A stretch of DNA of 35,759 nucleotides, taken from NCBI GenBank assembly GCA_031265155.1, contig JAISDB010000107.1:1-35759 (forward strand). Direction: 5' to 3'. Positions 1 to 9,612 of the stretch are shown here, in pieces (positions within the stretch are counted from its first letter, which is position 1; every line of letters starts with the position of its first letter). Made by a program: the position numbers and the translations under genes. The notes beneath the pieces are model-generated. The model worked only from the letters and a program-made list of their open reading frames with translations, did not search any database and was not told where the DNA came from. Source of the DNA: Prevotellaceae bacterium (GTDB taxonomy: Bacteria; Bacteroidota; Bacteroidia; Bacteroidales; UBA932).

Positions 1-98
1 TGCCCCGCCTGCTCGTGGGCTGTAATAATGCCCTGCTGAAGCCTTGCAAGTTCGCTGTCGAGCATTCGGCTTATCTGTTCGGTTGTCTCTATCAGCAT
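1..98 (-). CDS. Partial hypothetical protein, cut by left edge
   Basis: An open frame runs leftward from an ATG at 98-96 to the edge with no stop. The 32 visible residues begin MLIETTEQISRMLDSELARL and are helical, charged and Gln-rich. It lies 75 bases downstream of the minus-strand gene at 174-413 and may be co-transcribed with it. I do not recognise the family. The frame is short and truncated, so its reality rests mainly on the reasonable amino-acid composition and on the co-directional neighbour. Confidence 0.4.
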   Translation of the reverse strand, partial: MLIETTEQISRMLDSELARLQQGIITAHEQAG

Positions 99-130
99 TG
101 TTTGATAATTAACAATTAATAATTATGATT

Positions 131-164
131 AACTTTACAACTTTATAAACTTTACAACTTTATA
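131..164. repeat. Perfect 17-bp tandem duplication
   Basis: The unit AACTTTACAACTTTATA occurs twice head to tail (131-147 and 148-164). It lies between the two small minus-strand genes. Simple AT-rich duplications of this kind are common between Bacteroidota genes, and no function is implied. Confidence 0.8.
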
Positions 165-173
165 AACCTTCAA

Positions 174-413
174 CTATACCGGTATTTCAGAAAATTTTTT
201 TACTATTCTGAATACGTGCCTGTCGGATATGTTAAAGTCATCGGCAGCATGAACAATAGCATCCGTTGCCGGCTCGTTCTGCTCGCGATACTGCAAATAA
301 CGCTCGTAAATACAGACATTCCGCCTGAAGGTAGATTTGAGAAAACCCATTTTAATAAGTATCTCTTCCACCTCTCCGGGCATCTGCTGTTGTATTTGAG
401 CGTAAATATCCAT
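174..413 (-). CDS. Small protein with a helix-turn-helix-like C-terminus
   Basis: A 79-residue protein. I chose the ATG at 413-411 rather than the in-frame TTG at 425. The first half (MDIYAQIQQQMPGEVEEILI) is helical. The C-terminal part, around DDFNISDRHVFRIVKKF, reads like a helix-turn-helix: a turn at 'ISDR' followed by a recognition-like helix. Small DNA-binding proteins like this are common in the early regions of Mu-like prophages and other mobile elements of Bacteroidota, but I cannot assign a specific family such as Mor. It points away from the chromosomal genes to its right and is followed by the truncated gene at 1-98, so the left edge may be the end of another accessory element. 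Confidence 0.55.
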   Translation of the reverse strand: MDIYAQIQQQMPGEVEEILIKMGFLKSTFRRNVCIYERYLQYREQNEPATDAIVHAADDFNISDRHVFRIVKKFSEIPV

Positions 414-470
414 TTTATATTGCAAGCTGAGGTTTGGGAAGCATTAATGTCAGCTCGATGGTAAGCGGTT

Positions 471-501
471 ATTGTCTATCGGCTTTATTGTATTAACTTT
501 G
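471..501 (+). promoter_or_regulatory. Promoter of the glcD-like gene
   Basis: A -7 element TAACTTTG at 494-501 fits the Bacteroidota consensus TAnnTTTG. An ATTG at 471-474 sits 19 bases upstream in the -33 position. The predicted start of transcription lies about 15 bases before the ATG at 520. Confidence 0.6.
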
Positions 502-519
502 CCCTAAATTTCAAAAGAT

Positions 520-1902
520 ATGAATGTAAATTTAGTGAAAGAATTTATGGCTATTGTCGGCAGAGAGCTGGTTTTTGCCGATGAAGCCGAACGTCAGGCT
601 TATTCTTACGATGCTGCTGTTTTGACGCCTCAAGTTCCTGCTCTGGTTGTAATGCCTGAAACTCATGAACAGTTGGGCAAAACCATCAAACTTGCTTACG
701 AAAACGGCTTGCCGATTACTGTACGCGGCGCAGGTTCAAATCTTTCGGGCGCAGTTATTCCATCATCTGCCGATACTGTTGTCATCTTAACCAGTCGTCT
801 TAATAAAATAATCGAAATAAACGAAGAAGATTTATATGCCGTTGTGGAACCGGGTGTAATAACTTCGGTTTTTGCCGAAGCGGTAAGTTCTCGGGGACTT
901 TTTTATCCTCCCGACCCCGGCTCGCAGACAGTTTCTACTCTCGGAGGAAATGTCGCGCTGAATGCAGGCGGTTTGCGCGGATTGAAATACGGAGTAACCA
1001 AAGACTATCTTATGGGAATGGAATTTTTTGATTATAACGGCGACTTGATTAAAACAGGCTCGCGCACGGTGAAATGTGTTACGGGATACAACTTGAGCGG
1101 CATGATGCTTGGTTCGGAAGGTACGCTTGGAATATTTTCTCAAATAATTCTTAAACTGGTGCCTCCGCCAAAAGCATCAAAGGCGCTGATGGCTGTTTAT
1201 GATGATATTTCCGACGCATCCGAAACTGTTGCTGCAATTATTGCTGCGCATATTTTACCCTGTACGCTTGAAATACTGGACAGAAAGTGCCTTACGTATA
1301 TTGAAGCCCATACGCGGGCAGGACTTCCTGTAGAAGCGGCGGCAATTCTTCTTATCGAAGTGGATGGAAGCCATATACAGGCAGTAGAAGAAGATGCCTG
1401 CAAAGTAATGGAATTATGTAAAAAATGCGGCTCTAAAGATATTAGAACTGCCAAAGATGCCGACGAAAAAAACAGACTTTGGGAAGCAAGGCGCAATGCC
1501 CTCCCTGCTTTGGCTCGTGCGCGACCGACAACCGTACTGGAAGATGCAACAGTGCCGCGTTCAAAAGTTCCTGCAATGGTTGCTGCCGTAAATAGAATAG
1601 CGCAAAAATATAATCTCGAAATTGGCACTTTCGGACATGCGGGCGATGGAAATCTTCATCCTACCATTCTTTGCGACCGTCGAAATAAGGAAGAATTCAA
1701 ACGTGTTGAAGATGCCGTAGACGAAATCTTCGATGCTGCCCTTAATCTTCAGGGAACGCTTTCGGGCGAACACGGTATCGGCATGGCTAAGGCAAAATGG
1801 ATGGAAAAGGAAACAAACCGCGCTACCATAAATTTTTCCAAAAATTTGAGGCTTGCTCTTGATCCGAAATACCTCTTTAATGCAGGTAAAAAGATTTTAT
1901 AA
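520..1902 (+). CDS. FAD-binding 2-hydroxyacid dehydrogenase, GlcD-like
   Basis: A 460-residue flavoprotein of the GlcD / D-lactate dehydrogenase family (FAD-binding type 4 plus FAD-oxidase C-terminal domain). These enzymes oxidise glycolate, D-lactate or a similar 2-hydroxyacid and pass electrons to a partner iron-sulfur protein. The FAD domain covers roughly residues 38-215, with RGAGSNLSGA at 69-78, PPDPGSQTVSTLGGN at 130-144 and the following NAGG. The C-terminal domain carries FGHAGDGNLHP (371-381) and SGEHGIG (415-421), which are conserved flavin and substrate-site motifs. Length is normal for the family. The partner gene starts 12 bases downstream. No separate GlcE subunit is present, so the substrate is uncertain; glycolate and D-lactate are both possible. 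Confidence 0.88.
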   Translation: MNVNLVKEFMAIVGRELVFADEAERQAYSYDAAVLTPQVPALVVMPETHEQLGKTIKLAYENGLPITVRGAGSNLSGAVIPSSADTVVILTSRLNKIIEINEEDLYAVVEPGVITSVFAEAVSSRGLFYPPDPGSQTVSTLGGNVALNAGGLRGLKYGVTKDYLMGMEFFDYNGDLIKTGSRTVKCVTGYNLSGMMLGSEGTLGIFSQIILKLVPPPKASKALMAVYDDISDASETVAAIIAAHILPCTLEILDRKCLTYIEAHTRAGLPVEAAAILLIEVDGSHIQAVEEDACKVMELCKKCGSKDIRTAKDADEKNRLWEARRNALPALARARPTTVLEDATVPRSKVPAMVAAVNRIAQKYNLEIGTFGHAGDGNLHPTILCDRRNKEEFKRVEDAVDEIFDAALNLQGTLSGEHGIGMAKAKWMEKETNRATINFSKNLRLALDPKYLFNAGKKIL

Positions 1903-1914
1903 ATTAACGCAGTT

Positions 1915-3237
1915 ATGAATGGAAAGACAAAAAAACGCACATCCCTGCCTCAATTGACAAAACAGCTGATGGCTATCGACGACCGGCTTGCCGGCTGCAT
2001 GCATTGCGGACTGTGTCAGGCTGTATGTCCTGTTTACGGAGTTACACTGAAAGAAGCGGATGTAAGCCGCGGGAAAATTGTTCTTTTGGAAAATCTTGCT
2101 TACGAACTGCTCAAGGATGCAGATGGAGTGGGAGAGAAGCTCGACCGTTGCCTGCTGTGCGGTTCGTGCCGGTCAAACTGTCCTTCTGGCGTGGATACCG
2201 TAGAAATATTTTTACATGCTCGCCGTTTGATTACAGACTACAGAGGATTGGGTAAAATAAAAAAGACTGTATTCAGATTTATTTTGCCCCACCCGGGATT
2301 GATGAGTTTTTTCGTTGCTTTTTCAGGACGTTTTCAACGCTTTTTCAGGCGAAAAGCCAATAAGAGCATGGGGACATTTGAGTTTCCCATTTTGCGTCCT
2401 TTTGCCGGGAAGCGGCATTTTCAACCGCTTGCAACAAAAAGTTTTTCGGCAGAATATGGAAAAATTAATACTTCGGCAGGCAAAAGCGGTATTAAAGTCG
2501 CTTTTTTCCCCGGTTGTGTACCTGATAAGCTTTTTGTAAGAATAGCGCAGGCAAGCATGAAGGCGTTTGAAAAAAACGGAGTGGGAGTTTTTATGCCCGG
2601 CAGTTTGGTCTGTTGCGGAATACCGAATCTGGTATCGGGCGATTATGTTTCGTTTAAACGTTTGGTAAAAACAAATCTGGGATTGCTTAAAAAAGCAGAG
2701 TTCGATTATCTTGTTTCTCCCTGTGCGACATGTGTTTCGAGCATTAAGGAAAACTGGTTTCGATACAGGGATGATTTTACTGACGATGAGCGGCGGCAAA
2801 TTGAAGAAATTCACGGCAAGGCAATGGACATTACCGCGTTTTTGATTGATGTTCTGAATGTAGAATTTAAAACTTCGGGCAGCGAAACCTGCAAACGCAG
2901 AGTTACATATCACGATTCATGTCATTTGAAAAAAACACTGGGAATATACGCTCAACCGCGAAACATATTGAAAAATCTGTCGGGACTTGAATTTGTCGAG
3001 ATGCCGGAAGCCGACAGATGCTGCGGCAGCGGAGGCAGTTTTACCTTGACGCAGCACAAACTTGCAAACCAGATAGGACAGCGGAAACGCAACTGCGTTG
3101 TTTCGATAAATCCCGACATTGTTGCTGCGGCATGTCCCGCCTGTATGCTGCAACTCATGGATATGCTCTCGCAAAACGGCGACAGCGTGGAAGTGAAGCA
3201 TGTTGTAGAACTTTATGCGGATAGTCTTGGACGTTAA
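1915..3237 (+). CDS. Iron-sulfur oxidoreductase subunit, GlcF-like
   Basis: A 440-residue partner of the flavoprotein upstream, from which it is separated by 12 bases. Two 4Fe-4S ferredoxin-type motifs are complete: Cys28, 31, 34 and 38 (CMHCGLCQAVCP) and Cys79, 82, 85 and 89 (CLLCGSCRSNCP). Two cysteine-rich CCG domains follow, the first with FFPGC around 197-201 and CCG at 233-235, the second with HDSCH and DRCCGSGGSF near the C-terminus, ending in CPACMLQL. This is the layout of GlcF / LutA-type electron-transfer subunits, which carry electrons from the flavin towards quinone or another acceptor. No membrane segment is evident. The pair is likely a two-gene operon ended by the hairpin at 3245-3271. 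Confidence 0.88.
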   Translation: MNGKTKKRTSLPQLTKQLMAIDDRLAGCMHCGLCQAVCPVYGVTLKEADVSRGKIVLLENLAYELLKDADGVGEKLDRCLLCGSCRSNCPSGVDTVEIFLHARRLITDYRGLGKIKKTVFRFILPHPGLMSFFVAFSGRFQRFFRRKANKSMGTFEFPILRPFAGKRHFQPLATKSFSAEYGKINTSAGKSGIKVAFFPGCVPDKLFVRIAQASMKAFEKNGVGVFMPGSLVCCGIPNLVSGDYVSFKRLVKTNLGLLKKAEFDYLVSPCATCVSSIKENWFRYRDDFTDDERRQIEEIHGKAMDITAFLIDVLNVEFKTSGSETCKRRVTYHDSCHLKKTLGIYAQPRNILKNLSGLEFVEMPEADRCCGSGGSFTLTQHKLANQIGQRKRNCVVSINPDIVAAACPACMLQLMDMLSQNGDSVEVKHVVELYADSLGR

Positions 3238-3244
3238 AGTGGAA

Positions 3245-3271
3245 AATAACTCAAAGAGTTATTCTCGTTTT
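3245..3271 (+). terminator. Likely terminator after the GlcD/GlcF pair
   Basis: An 8-bp perfect stem, AATAACTC / GAGTTATT (3245-3252 and 3256-3263), closes a 3-base loop. It is followed after four bases by TTTT. It lies just after the stop of the iron-sulfur gene. Confidence 0.5.
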
Positions 3272-3384
3272 AATGACATAACAGTTACCGAAACAACTAT
3301 GTATCATTATAGAATGGCAGTTTCATTTACCGGTTGAATCTGCCCTGTTATAGCTGAAGCAGGTTCTAAAATAAAAAAAATAAT

Positions 3385-3392
3385 TAATTTTG
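3385..3392 (+). promoter_or_regulatory. -7 promoter element upstream of purM
   Basis: TAATTTTG matches TAnnTTTG, about 72 bases before the purM ATG. No clear TTTG is seen at the -33 distance, so this is a weaker call than the other promoters in the window. Confidence 0.4.
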
Positions 3393-3464
3393 TATCAAAA
3401 TACTGTTGGTAAAACATAAAAATTATAATTTATCAATGAGTCAGGTTTATTGCATCTGAATATA

Positions 3465-4661
3465 ATGAACGGTAAAAATACGAATATTACGGCAGACGGT
3501 TTGCGGTACGGCAGTCGAGGAGTATCGGCATCTAAAGAAGATGTGCACAATGCCATAAAGAATCTGGACAAAGGTCTTTTTGTGAAACCATTTTGCAAAA
3601 TCGTTCCCGATACACTTTGCGGCGACGATAATTACTGTATTGCAATGCACGCAGACGGCGCAGGTACCAAATCGTCGCTGGCTTACGCATACTGGAAAGA
3701 AACCGGCGACATGAGCGTGTGGAAAGGAATTGCTCAGGATGCCATCGTTATGAATATCGACGATTTGCTTTGCGTGGGAATTACCGACAATATCCTTTTG
3801 TCTTCGACAATAGGACGAAACAAAAAATTGATACCGGGCGAAGTGATTGCCGAAATAATAAACGGAACAGCCGAATTTGTAAAACAAATGAAAAATTTCG
3901 GTATAAACATTACGTTTACAGGCGGCGAAACCGCCGATGTCGGCGATCTTGTCCGCACAGTCATTGTTGACAGTTCTGTAGCCGCGCGTATCGAAAAAAG
4001 TAAAATAATCGACAATGCAAACATAGCTGTTGGAGATGTAATAGTCGGACTGGAGTCGTACGGAAAAGCCGTTTATGAAAGCGAATACAACGGAGGCATG
4101 GGAAGCAACGGACTTACATCGGCGCGGCACGATGTGTTTTGTAAGGCGCTTGCGGAAAAATATCCCGAAAGTTATGACAGCGCAATACCCGAAGAACTTG
4201 TTTATTCAGGAAAGTACAGTCTGACCGACATTGAACCGCGTACAGGCTTGACTGTCGGGAAGCTGGTTTTGTCGCCAACGCGAACTTATGCTCCTGTTGC
4301 AGCCGAAATCCTTAAAATCATGCGAGCCGATATTCACGGAATAATTCACTGTTCGGGTGGAGGGCAGACAAAAATTCTTAACTTTGTTGAAAACTGTCAT
4401 GTCATAAAAGATAATCTGTTTCACATTCCGCCTTTGTTTGGAATTATACAAAACGAATCGCAAACCGACTGGAAAGAAATGTACAGGGTTTATAACATGG
4501 GTCACCGGCTCGAATTTTACGTTAATCCGCAAAAAGCGGAAACGATAATTGAAACGGCAAAAAGGTTTAATGTAAACGCAAAAGTAATAGGTCGGGTAGA
4601 AAAATCAGCAGAAAAAAAATTGACAATAATCACTGAAAACGGAAAATTTATTTATAACTGA
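3465..4661 (+). CDS. purM: Phosphoribosylformylglycinamidine cyclo-ligase (AIR synthase)
   Basis: A 398-residue protein of the PurM/AIR synthase family, which closes FGAM to AIR with ATP in de novo purine synthesis. The N-terminal region has YGSRGVSASKEDVHNAIKN, followed by the conserved HADGAGTKSSLAYAYW and the FTGGETADVGD loop. The AIRS C-terminal domain has CSGGGQTKIL and NMGHRLEFYV. The length of about 390-400 residues is typical of the Bacteroidota form, longer than E. coli PurM. I placed the start at the ATG at 3465 rather than the in-frame TTG at 3450. The acyl-CoA ligase begins 16 bases downstream, so the two are probably co-transcribed, although their pathways are unrelated. Confidence 0.92.
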   Translation: MNGKNTNITADGLRYGSRGVSASKEDVHNAIKNLDKGLFVKPFCKIVPDTLCGDDNYCIAMHADGAGTKSSLAYAYWKETGDMSVWKGIAQDAIVMNIDDLLCVGITDNILLSSTIGRNKKLIPGEVIAEIINGTAEFVKQMKNFGINITFTGGETADVGDLVRTVIVDSSVAARIEKSKIIDNANIAVGDVIVGLESYGKAVYESEYNGGMGSNGLTSARHDVFCKALAEKYPESYDSAIPEELVYSGKYSLTDIEPRTGLTVGKLVLSPTRTYAPVAAEILKIMRADIHGIIHCSGGGQTKILNFVENCHVIKDNLFHIPPLFGIIQNESQTDWKEMYRVYNMGHRLEFYVNPQKAETIIETAKRFNVNAKVIGRVEKSAEKKLTIITENGKFIYN

Positions 4662-4677
4662 AAGAATATTTAATATC

Positions 4678-6330
4678 ATGTATAAAAAAAAATTTAATTC
4701 ATATATAGAAGACTGTATAAGGAAAAATTGGGACTTGCCTGCGCTGTCGGATTATCACGGCGAAACAAACTGTTACAGAGACATCGCAAAACATATAGCG
4801 AAACTGCATATACTTTTCGAGCAGTGCGGAATAAAGCAGGGAGATAAAATATCGCTGGCAGGACGAAACTCATCAAACTGGGCAATATCCTTTCTTGCAA
4901 CGCTTACCTACGGCGCTGTTGCCGTACCTATTCTTCACGAGTTTAAACCGGATAATGTGCATAACATAATAAATCATTCCGAATCCAAATTCTTATTTGT
5001 CGGCGATGTCGTTTGGGAAGGATTAAGCGCCGACGAACTGCAAAATGTAAATGCAATAGTTCAGATAAACGATTTTAGTTTTCTGCATGTAAAAAAAACG
5101 TCCGCAACCGAACTGAATAATACCGTGAATGATATTTTCAGCAGAAAATATAAAAACGGCGTCGCTCCCGATGATGTAAAGTATCACATCGATGCATCCG
5201 AAGAACTTGCAATGATCAATTACACGTCGGGAACAACAGGATTCTCTAAAGGAGTGATGCTTCCATACGGGTCGCTTGTTGCAAACCTCGAATATGCATG
5301 TACTGTTTTGCCTCAATTGAAAGGAGGCGGCGTTGTTTCGATGCTGCCAATGGCTCACATGTACGGACTGATATTCGAAATTGTTTTTACTCTTGTTTCA
5401 GGCTGTCACATACATTTTCTTACGCGAATGCCTACGCCTAAAATAATTCTCGAAGCATATTCTTCGGTAAAGCCGCGGCTTATAATATCAGTTCCTTTAA
5501 TTGTAGAGAAAATATTCAAGCGAAAAATAAAACCGTTACTCGAAAAACCAACCATGCGCTTTCTAATGAAAGTGCCAGTAGTAAAACAAAACATAAAAAA
5601 GAAAATAATGAAATCAATAAATAATTCGTTTGGCGATAATGTGCTGGTAGTTGTGATTGGCGGCGCCGCATTTAACAGCGAAGCTGAAAAATTTTTCAAA
5701 GAAATAGGATTTCAATATACCGTAGGCTACGGAATGACGGAATGTGGACCGCTTATATCATACGATGACTGGACAACAACTCATATTTATTCGTGCGGAA
5801 AGCCCATACCATGCATACAGTTGAAAATCGACAGTCCGAATCCCGAAACGGGAATAGGCGAAATAATCGTAAAAGGCGAAAATGTATTTTCGGGATATTA
5901 TAAAAATCAGGCTGCAACAGACGCGGCATTCGATGCAGACGGATGGTTTCATACCGGAGACTTGGGCATTCTTGACAGCGATGGCTATCTTTACATAAAA
6001 GGTCGCAGTAAAAATATGATACTTGGTCCTTCAGGTCAAAACATATATCCCGAAGAAATAGAAGACAGGCTGAATAACCTGTCGTACATAAACGAATCTA
6101 TTGTAATCAACAGCAATGGAAAACTGGTGGCGCTGATTTATCCCGATTACGAGCTTGCATACTCGGAAAACTTAACCGACGGTGATTTGGAAAAGATTTT
6201 GGAAAACGAAAAAAACGAATTAAATAAAAAGCTTCCGGGTTACAGTCAAATATCGAAAATAAAACTTTATCCCGAAGAATTTGAAAAAACGCCAAAGAAA
6301 AGTATTAAAAGATTTCTGTACGAGAGATAG
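4678..6330 (+). CDS. Long-chain fatty acid-CoA ligase / AMP-binding enzyme
   Basis: A 550-residue adenylate-forming enzyme that activates a carboxylic acid, most likely a fatty acid, through an acyl-AMP to an acyl-CoA. The phosphate-binding loop YTSGTTGFSKGV begins at about residue 182. The adenine-site motif YGMTECGP begins at residue 351. GWFHTGDLG is at 422-430, with the ribose-binding Asp at 428. GRSKNMILGPSGQNIYPEE follows at about 442, and the C-terminus ends in KTPKKSIKRF with the expected catalytic lysine region. It is shorter than E. coli FadD in places, but all core motifs are intact. No signal peptide is seen. The exact substrate cannot be read from the sequence. Confidence 0.87.
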   Translation: MYKKKFNSYIEDCIRKNWDLPALSDYHGETNCYRDIAKHIAKLHILFEQCGIKQGDKISLAGRNSSNWAISFLATLTYGAVAVPILHEFKPDNVHNIINHSESKFLFVGDVVWEGLSADELQNVNAIVQINDFSFLHVKKTSATELNNTVNDIFSRKYKNGVAPDDVKYHIDASEELAMINYTSGTTGFSKGVMLPYGSLVANLEYACTVLPQLKGGGVVSMLPMAHMYGLIFEIVFTLVSGCHIHFLTRMPTPKIILEAYSSVKPRLIISVPLIVEKIFKRKIKPLLEKPTMRFLMKVPVVKQNIKKKIMKSINNSFGDNVLVVVIGGAAFNSEAEKFFKEIGFQYTVGYGMTECGPLISYDDWTTTHIYSCGKPIPCIQLKIDSPNPETGIGEIIVKGENVFSGYYKNQAATDAAFDADGWFHTGDLGILDSDGYLYIKGRSKNMILGPSGQNIYPEEIEDRLNNLSYINESIVINSNGKLVALIYPDYELAYSENLTDGDLEKILENEKNELNKKLPGYSQISKIKLYPEEFEKTPKKSIKRFLYER

Positions 6331-6927
6331 GTTTGCATCGGCAAACGGTTAATCGCCCGTTTTACCTGCATTTCGCCACTGCAAGCCGACAGGTGCATCG
6401 TGGGCTACAGAAGTGAAGCGTGCATGTCGCACGGGTTGCCTTGTCTGGTAGAACGAACTTTCATTTTTTGTCACTCATTGTTTCCTGTACATAATCGTTC
6501 CTTAACAAGTATATTTTTCAGAGATAAAAGATAATAGACATCTTCGGGAAATGATTAGTAAACCGGGTTAAGATTATATAAAGCAGCAATCAAATTGAAT
6601 CTAAGGATAAAACGTTTCCTTCGGTTTCGATATTTTTCGGCAGGAATCCTGAATATTTTTATCGCTCTGATAATATTTTCAATACTGATTCTTACAGATG
6701 ATATCCGATGGTTCCGCTTTTTGTCCTCTTTAGTCAGTGGATTTTTTTTGCTCTTTTCCCGGGATGTTCACTGTTGACATTAAACTTTTATATTCCCTGA
6801 TGACCTGTATCTACAACACATTTTATTTCCCGTCTTAACATATCCTGCTGTCTTTGAACTGTGACGAATTTAATTTCTCTGTTTCTTTGTATAACATATT
6901 GCAAAGGTATAAGTATTTGCCGAAGTT
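6331..6927. other. Gene-poor interval between acyl-CoA ligase and IS remnant
   Basis: There is no convincing gene here. The interval opens with two small hairpins: GTTTGC / GCAAAC at 6331-6336 and 6341-6346, and AAACGG / CCGTTT at 6343-6348 and 6357-6362. The second may act as a weak terminator. A reverse-orientation copy of a dispersed repeat lies at 6490-6538. A 60-codon TTG-initiated frame at 6595-6777 has no recognisable content. Confidence 0.6.
6490..6538 (-). repeat. Dispersed intergenic repeat, copy A (reverse)
   Basis: Read on the minus strand, this stretch contains TCTATTATCTTTT followed by CTCTGAAAAATATACTT and TTAAGGA. It closely matches the plus-strand sequence at 24721-24775 and, more loosely, the one at 14470-14521. 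All three copies lie outside genes. Confidence 0.65.
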
Positions 6928-7149
6928 CTATTGAGTCACAGTAATGGCAGTAATTTTGGATAATATCCCAATTTTTAGTCCTTCAAAAGTTTTAGAGAAG
7001 TTGATATTCATTGAGAATTGTCCGTCAAGTTGCGAAATCAGAGTTTCAATCTGTTTATGCTTTCGAGTTTTGATGGTAAAAATCCGATAATCATTTAATT
7101 TTTTAACAGCAAAGTCATCAAAACACGACAATATGTCATTTTCCGACAT
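6928..7149 (-). pseudogene. IS982-family transposase C-terminal remnant
   Basis: The minus-strand frame ends at a TAG (6930-6928). Its last 50 or so codons read KQIETLISQLDGQFSMNINF followed by SKTFEGLKIGILSKITAITV. This resembles, by memory, the conserved C-terminus of Bacteroidota transposases annotated as IS982 family ('RIETLFSQL..QF...NYAKTF.G...RILSKI.A.T..QYIN'). The usual tail after 'QYIN' is lost to the stop, and the N-terminal domain with the catalytic residues is absent. The frame stays open further upstream, across the groES promoter and into groES antisense, but that part is not transposase-like. I infer a decayed insertion. The left limit of similarity is approximate. Confidence 0.6.
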
Positions 7150-7156
7150 GCAGTAA

Positions 7157-7189
7157 TTGCAATTTTCTGAAAAAATTTCAGTATTTTTG
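7157..7189 (+). promoter_or_regulatory. Candidate groESL promoter
   Basis: TATTTTTG at 7182-7189 fits TAnnTTTG, with a TTG at 7157-7159, 22 bases upstream. It would give a leader of about 100 bases before groES. No CIRCE inverted repeat (TTAGCACTC type) is visible upstream, which suggests no HrcA control. Confidence 0.4.
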
Positions 7190-7296
7190 TCATAAATTAC
7201 TTTGGCATACTTTCTGATATGGTTAACATATCGAAAGTCGAACTGAAAAATTAGTATCAAATAAACAAAATAAATTAATTTAAAAATAATATTAAT

Positions 7297-7578
7297 ATGA
7301 GCAAACAAATTAACATTAAGCCACTGGCAGACAGAGTTGTAATAGAACCAAAGGCTGCCGAAGAAAGAACAGCAAGCGGAATTTATATTCCCGACTCGGC
7401 TAAGGAAAAACCACAACGCGGAATTATTGTTGCTGTCGGTAACGGTACAAAAGACGTTGTAATGGAAGTTAAAACAGGCGATGAAGTGCTTTATGGCAAA
7501 TATGCAGGTACAGAGCTTAATATCGATGGCGTTGACTATCTTATAATGAAACAAAGCGATATTTTGGCAATAGTTTAA
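7297..7578 (+). CDS. groES: Co-chaperonin GroES
   Basis: A 93-residue Cpn10. It begins with [20 protein letters not shown], the conserved first strand. The mobile loop region ([20 protein letters not shown]) follows, which contacts GroEL, and the C-terminal half has [14 protein letters not shown]. Length is standard. GroES forms the heptameric lid of the chaperonin in the cytoplasm. groEL starts 35 bases downstream in the same direction. The gene sits immediately after a decayed insertion sequence, so part of its upstream region may be of IS origin. Confidence 0.97.
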   Translation: MSKQINIKPLADRVVIEPKAAEERTASGIYIPDSAKEKPQRGIIVAVGNGTKDVVMEVKTGDEVLYGKYAGTELNIDGVDYLIMKQSDILAIV

Positions 7579-7595
7579 TTCAAATCATTTTTTAA

Positions 7596-9251
<1,656 letters not shown>

Positions 9252-9277
9252 AAATCAAAAAATTCTGATTATGAAAA

Positions 9278-9316
9278 AAAGAGGCTGTTTCAAAATGAGG
9301 TAGCCTCTTTGCTTTT
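9278..9316 (+). terminator. Terminator of groESL
   Basis: The stem AAAGAGGCT / AGCCTCTTT (9278-9286 and 9302-9310) encloses a 15-base loop. It is followed by GCTTTT. It lies 27 bases after the groEL stop. Confidence 0.6.
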
Positions 9317-9513
9317 AATGGTGGCTGTTGCTTATAAAAATTCGTTTAGGTATAACATTCGATAAGCATTTAAAATATTATTTCGACAGTACATTGGCAA
9401 GAGGATCGACAATTCGTATAATTTTTTGCTGTAGGAAAACTCAAAAACATACGGCAATAAACCGGTAATTGCTAAAATTTCTAACTGACGTTAAATAAAA
9501 TTTTTCTTAAAAA

Positions 9514-9545
9514 TTTGGAAAATATGTTGATTTACATTATTTTTG
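9514..9545 (+). promoter_or_regulatory. Promoter of rimP-nusA-infB
   Basis: TTTG at 9514-9517, a 20-base spacer, then TATTTTTG at 9538-9545: a full match to the Bacteroidota primary sigma-factor consensus. Transcription should begin near 9550, giving a leader of about 60 bases. Confidence 0.7.
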
Positions 9546-9571
9546 CAATCGAAATGCAAAAGACGAGATAA

Positions 9572-9598
9572 AAAAGGGACACAAAAGTCCCTTTTCTT
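9572..9598 (+). promoter_or_regulatory. Terminator-like hairpin in the rimP-nusA-infB leader
   Basis: The 9-bp perfect stem AAAAGGGAC / GTCCCTTTT (9572-9580 and 9587-9595) has a 6-base loop and runs into CTTC. It lies between the predicted transcription start (about 9550) and the rimP ATG at 9613, so it would form in the nascent leader of an operon that encodes the elongation/termination factor NusA. It could be an attenuator. Alternatively it is a stabilising 5' stem or a terminator for upstream transcription. Confidence 0.55.
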
Positions 9599-9612
9599 CA
9601 TATTCTAAATAT

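Noticed and set aside
6595..6777. 60-codon TTG-initiated frame
   Set aside because: Phe/Ile/Leu-rich with no motif, no promoter and no ATG; likely chance in AT-rich DNA.
7190..7296. CIRCE/HrcA operator before groES
   Set aside because: Looked for the TTAGCACTC-N9-GAGTGCTAA pattern and found nothing like it.
7150..7554. Upstream part of the 208-codon minus-strand frame over groES
   Set aside because: It is antisense to groES and to its leader; only the last part (6928-7149) resembles a transposase.
9281..9300. Insertion-sequence end (GAGGCTGTTTCAAAA-like)
   Set aside because: The sequence pairs with AGCCTC downstream as a terminator right after groEL, and no transposase or second end is nearby.
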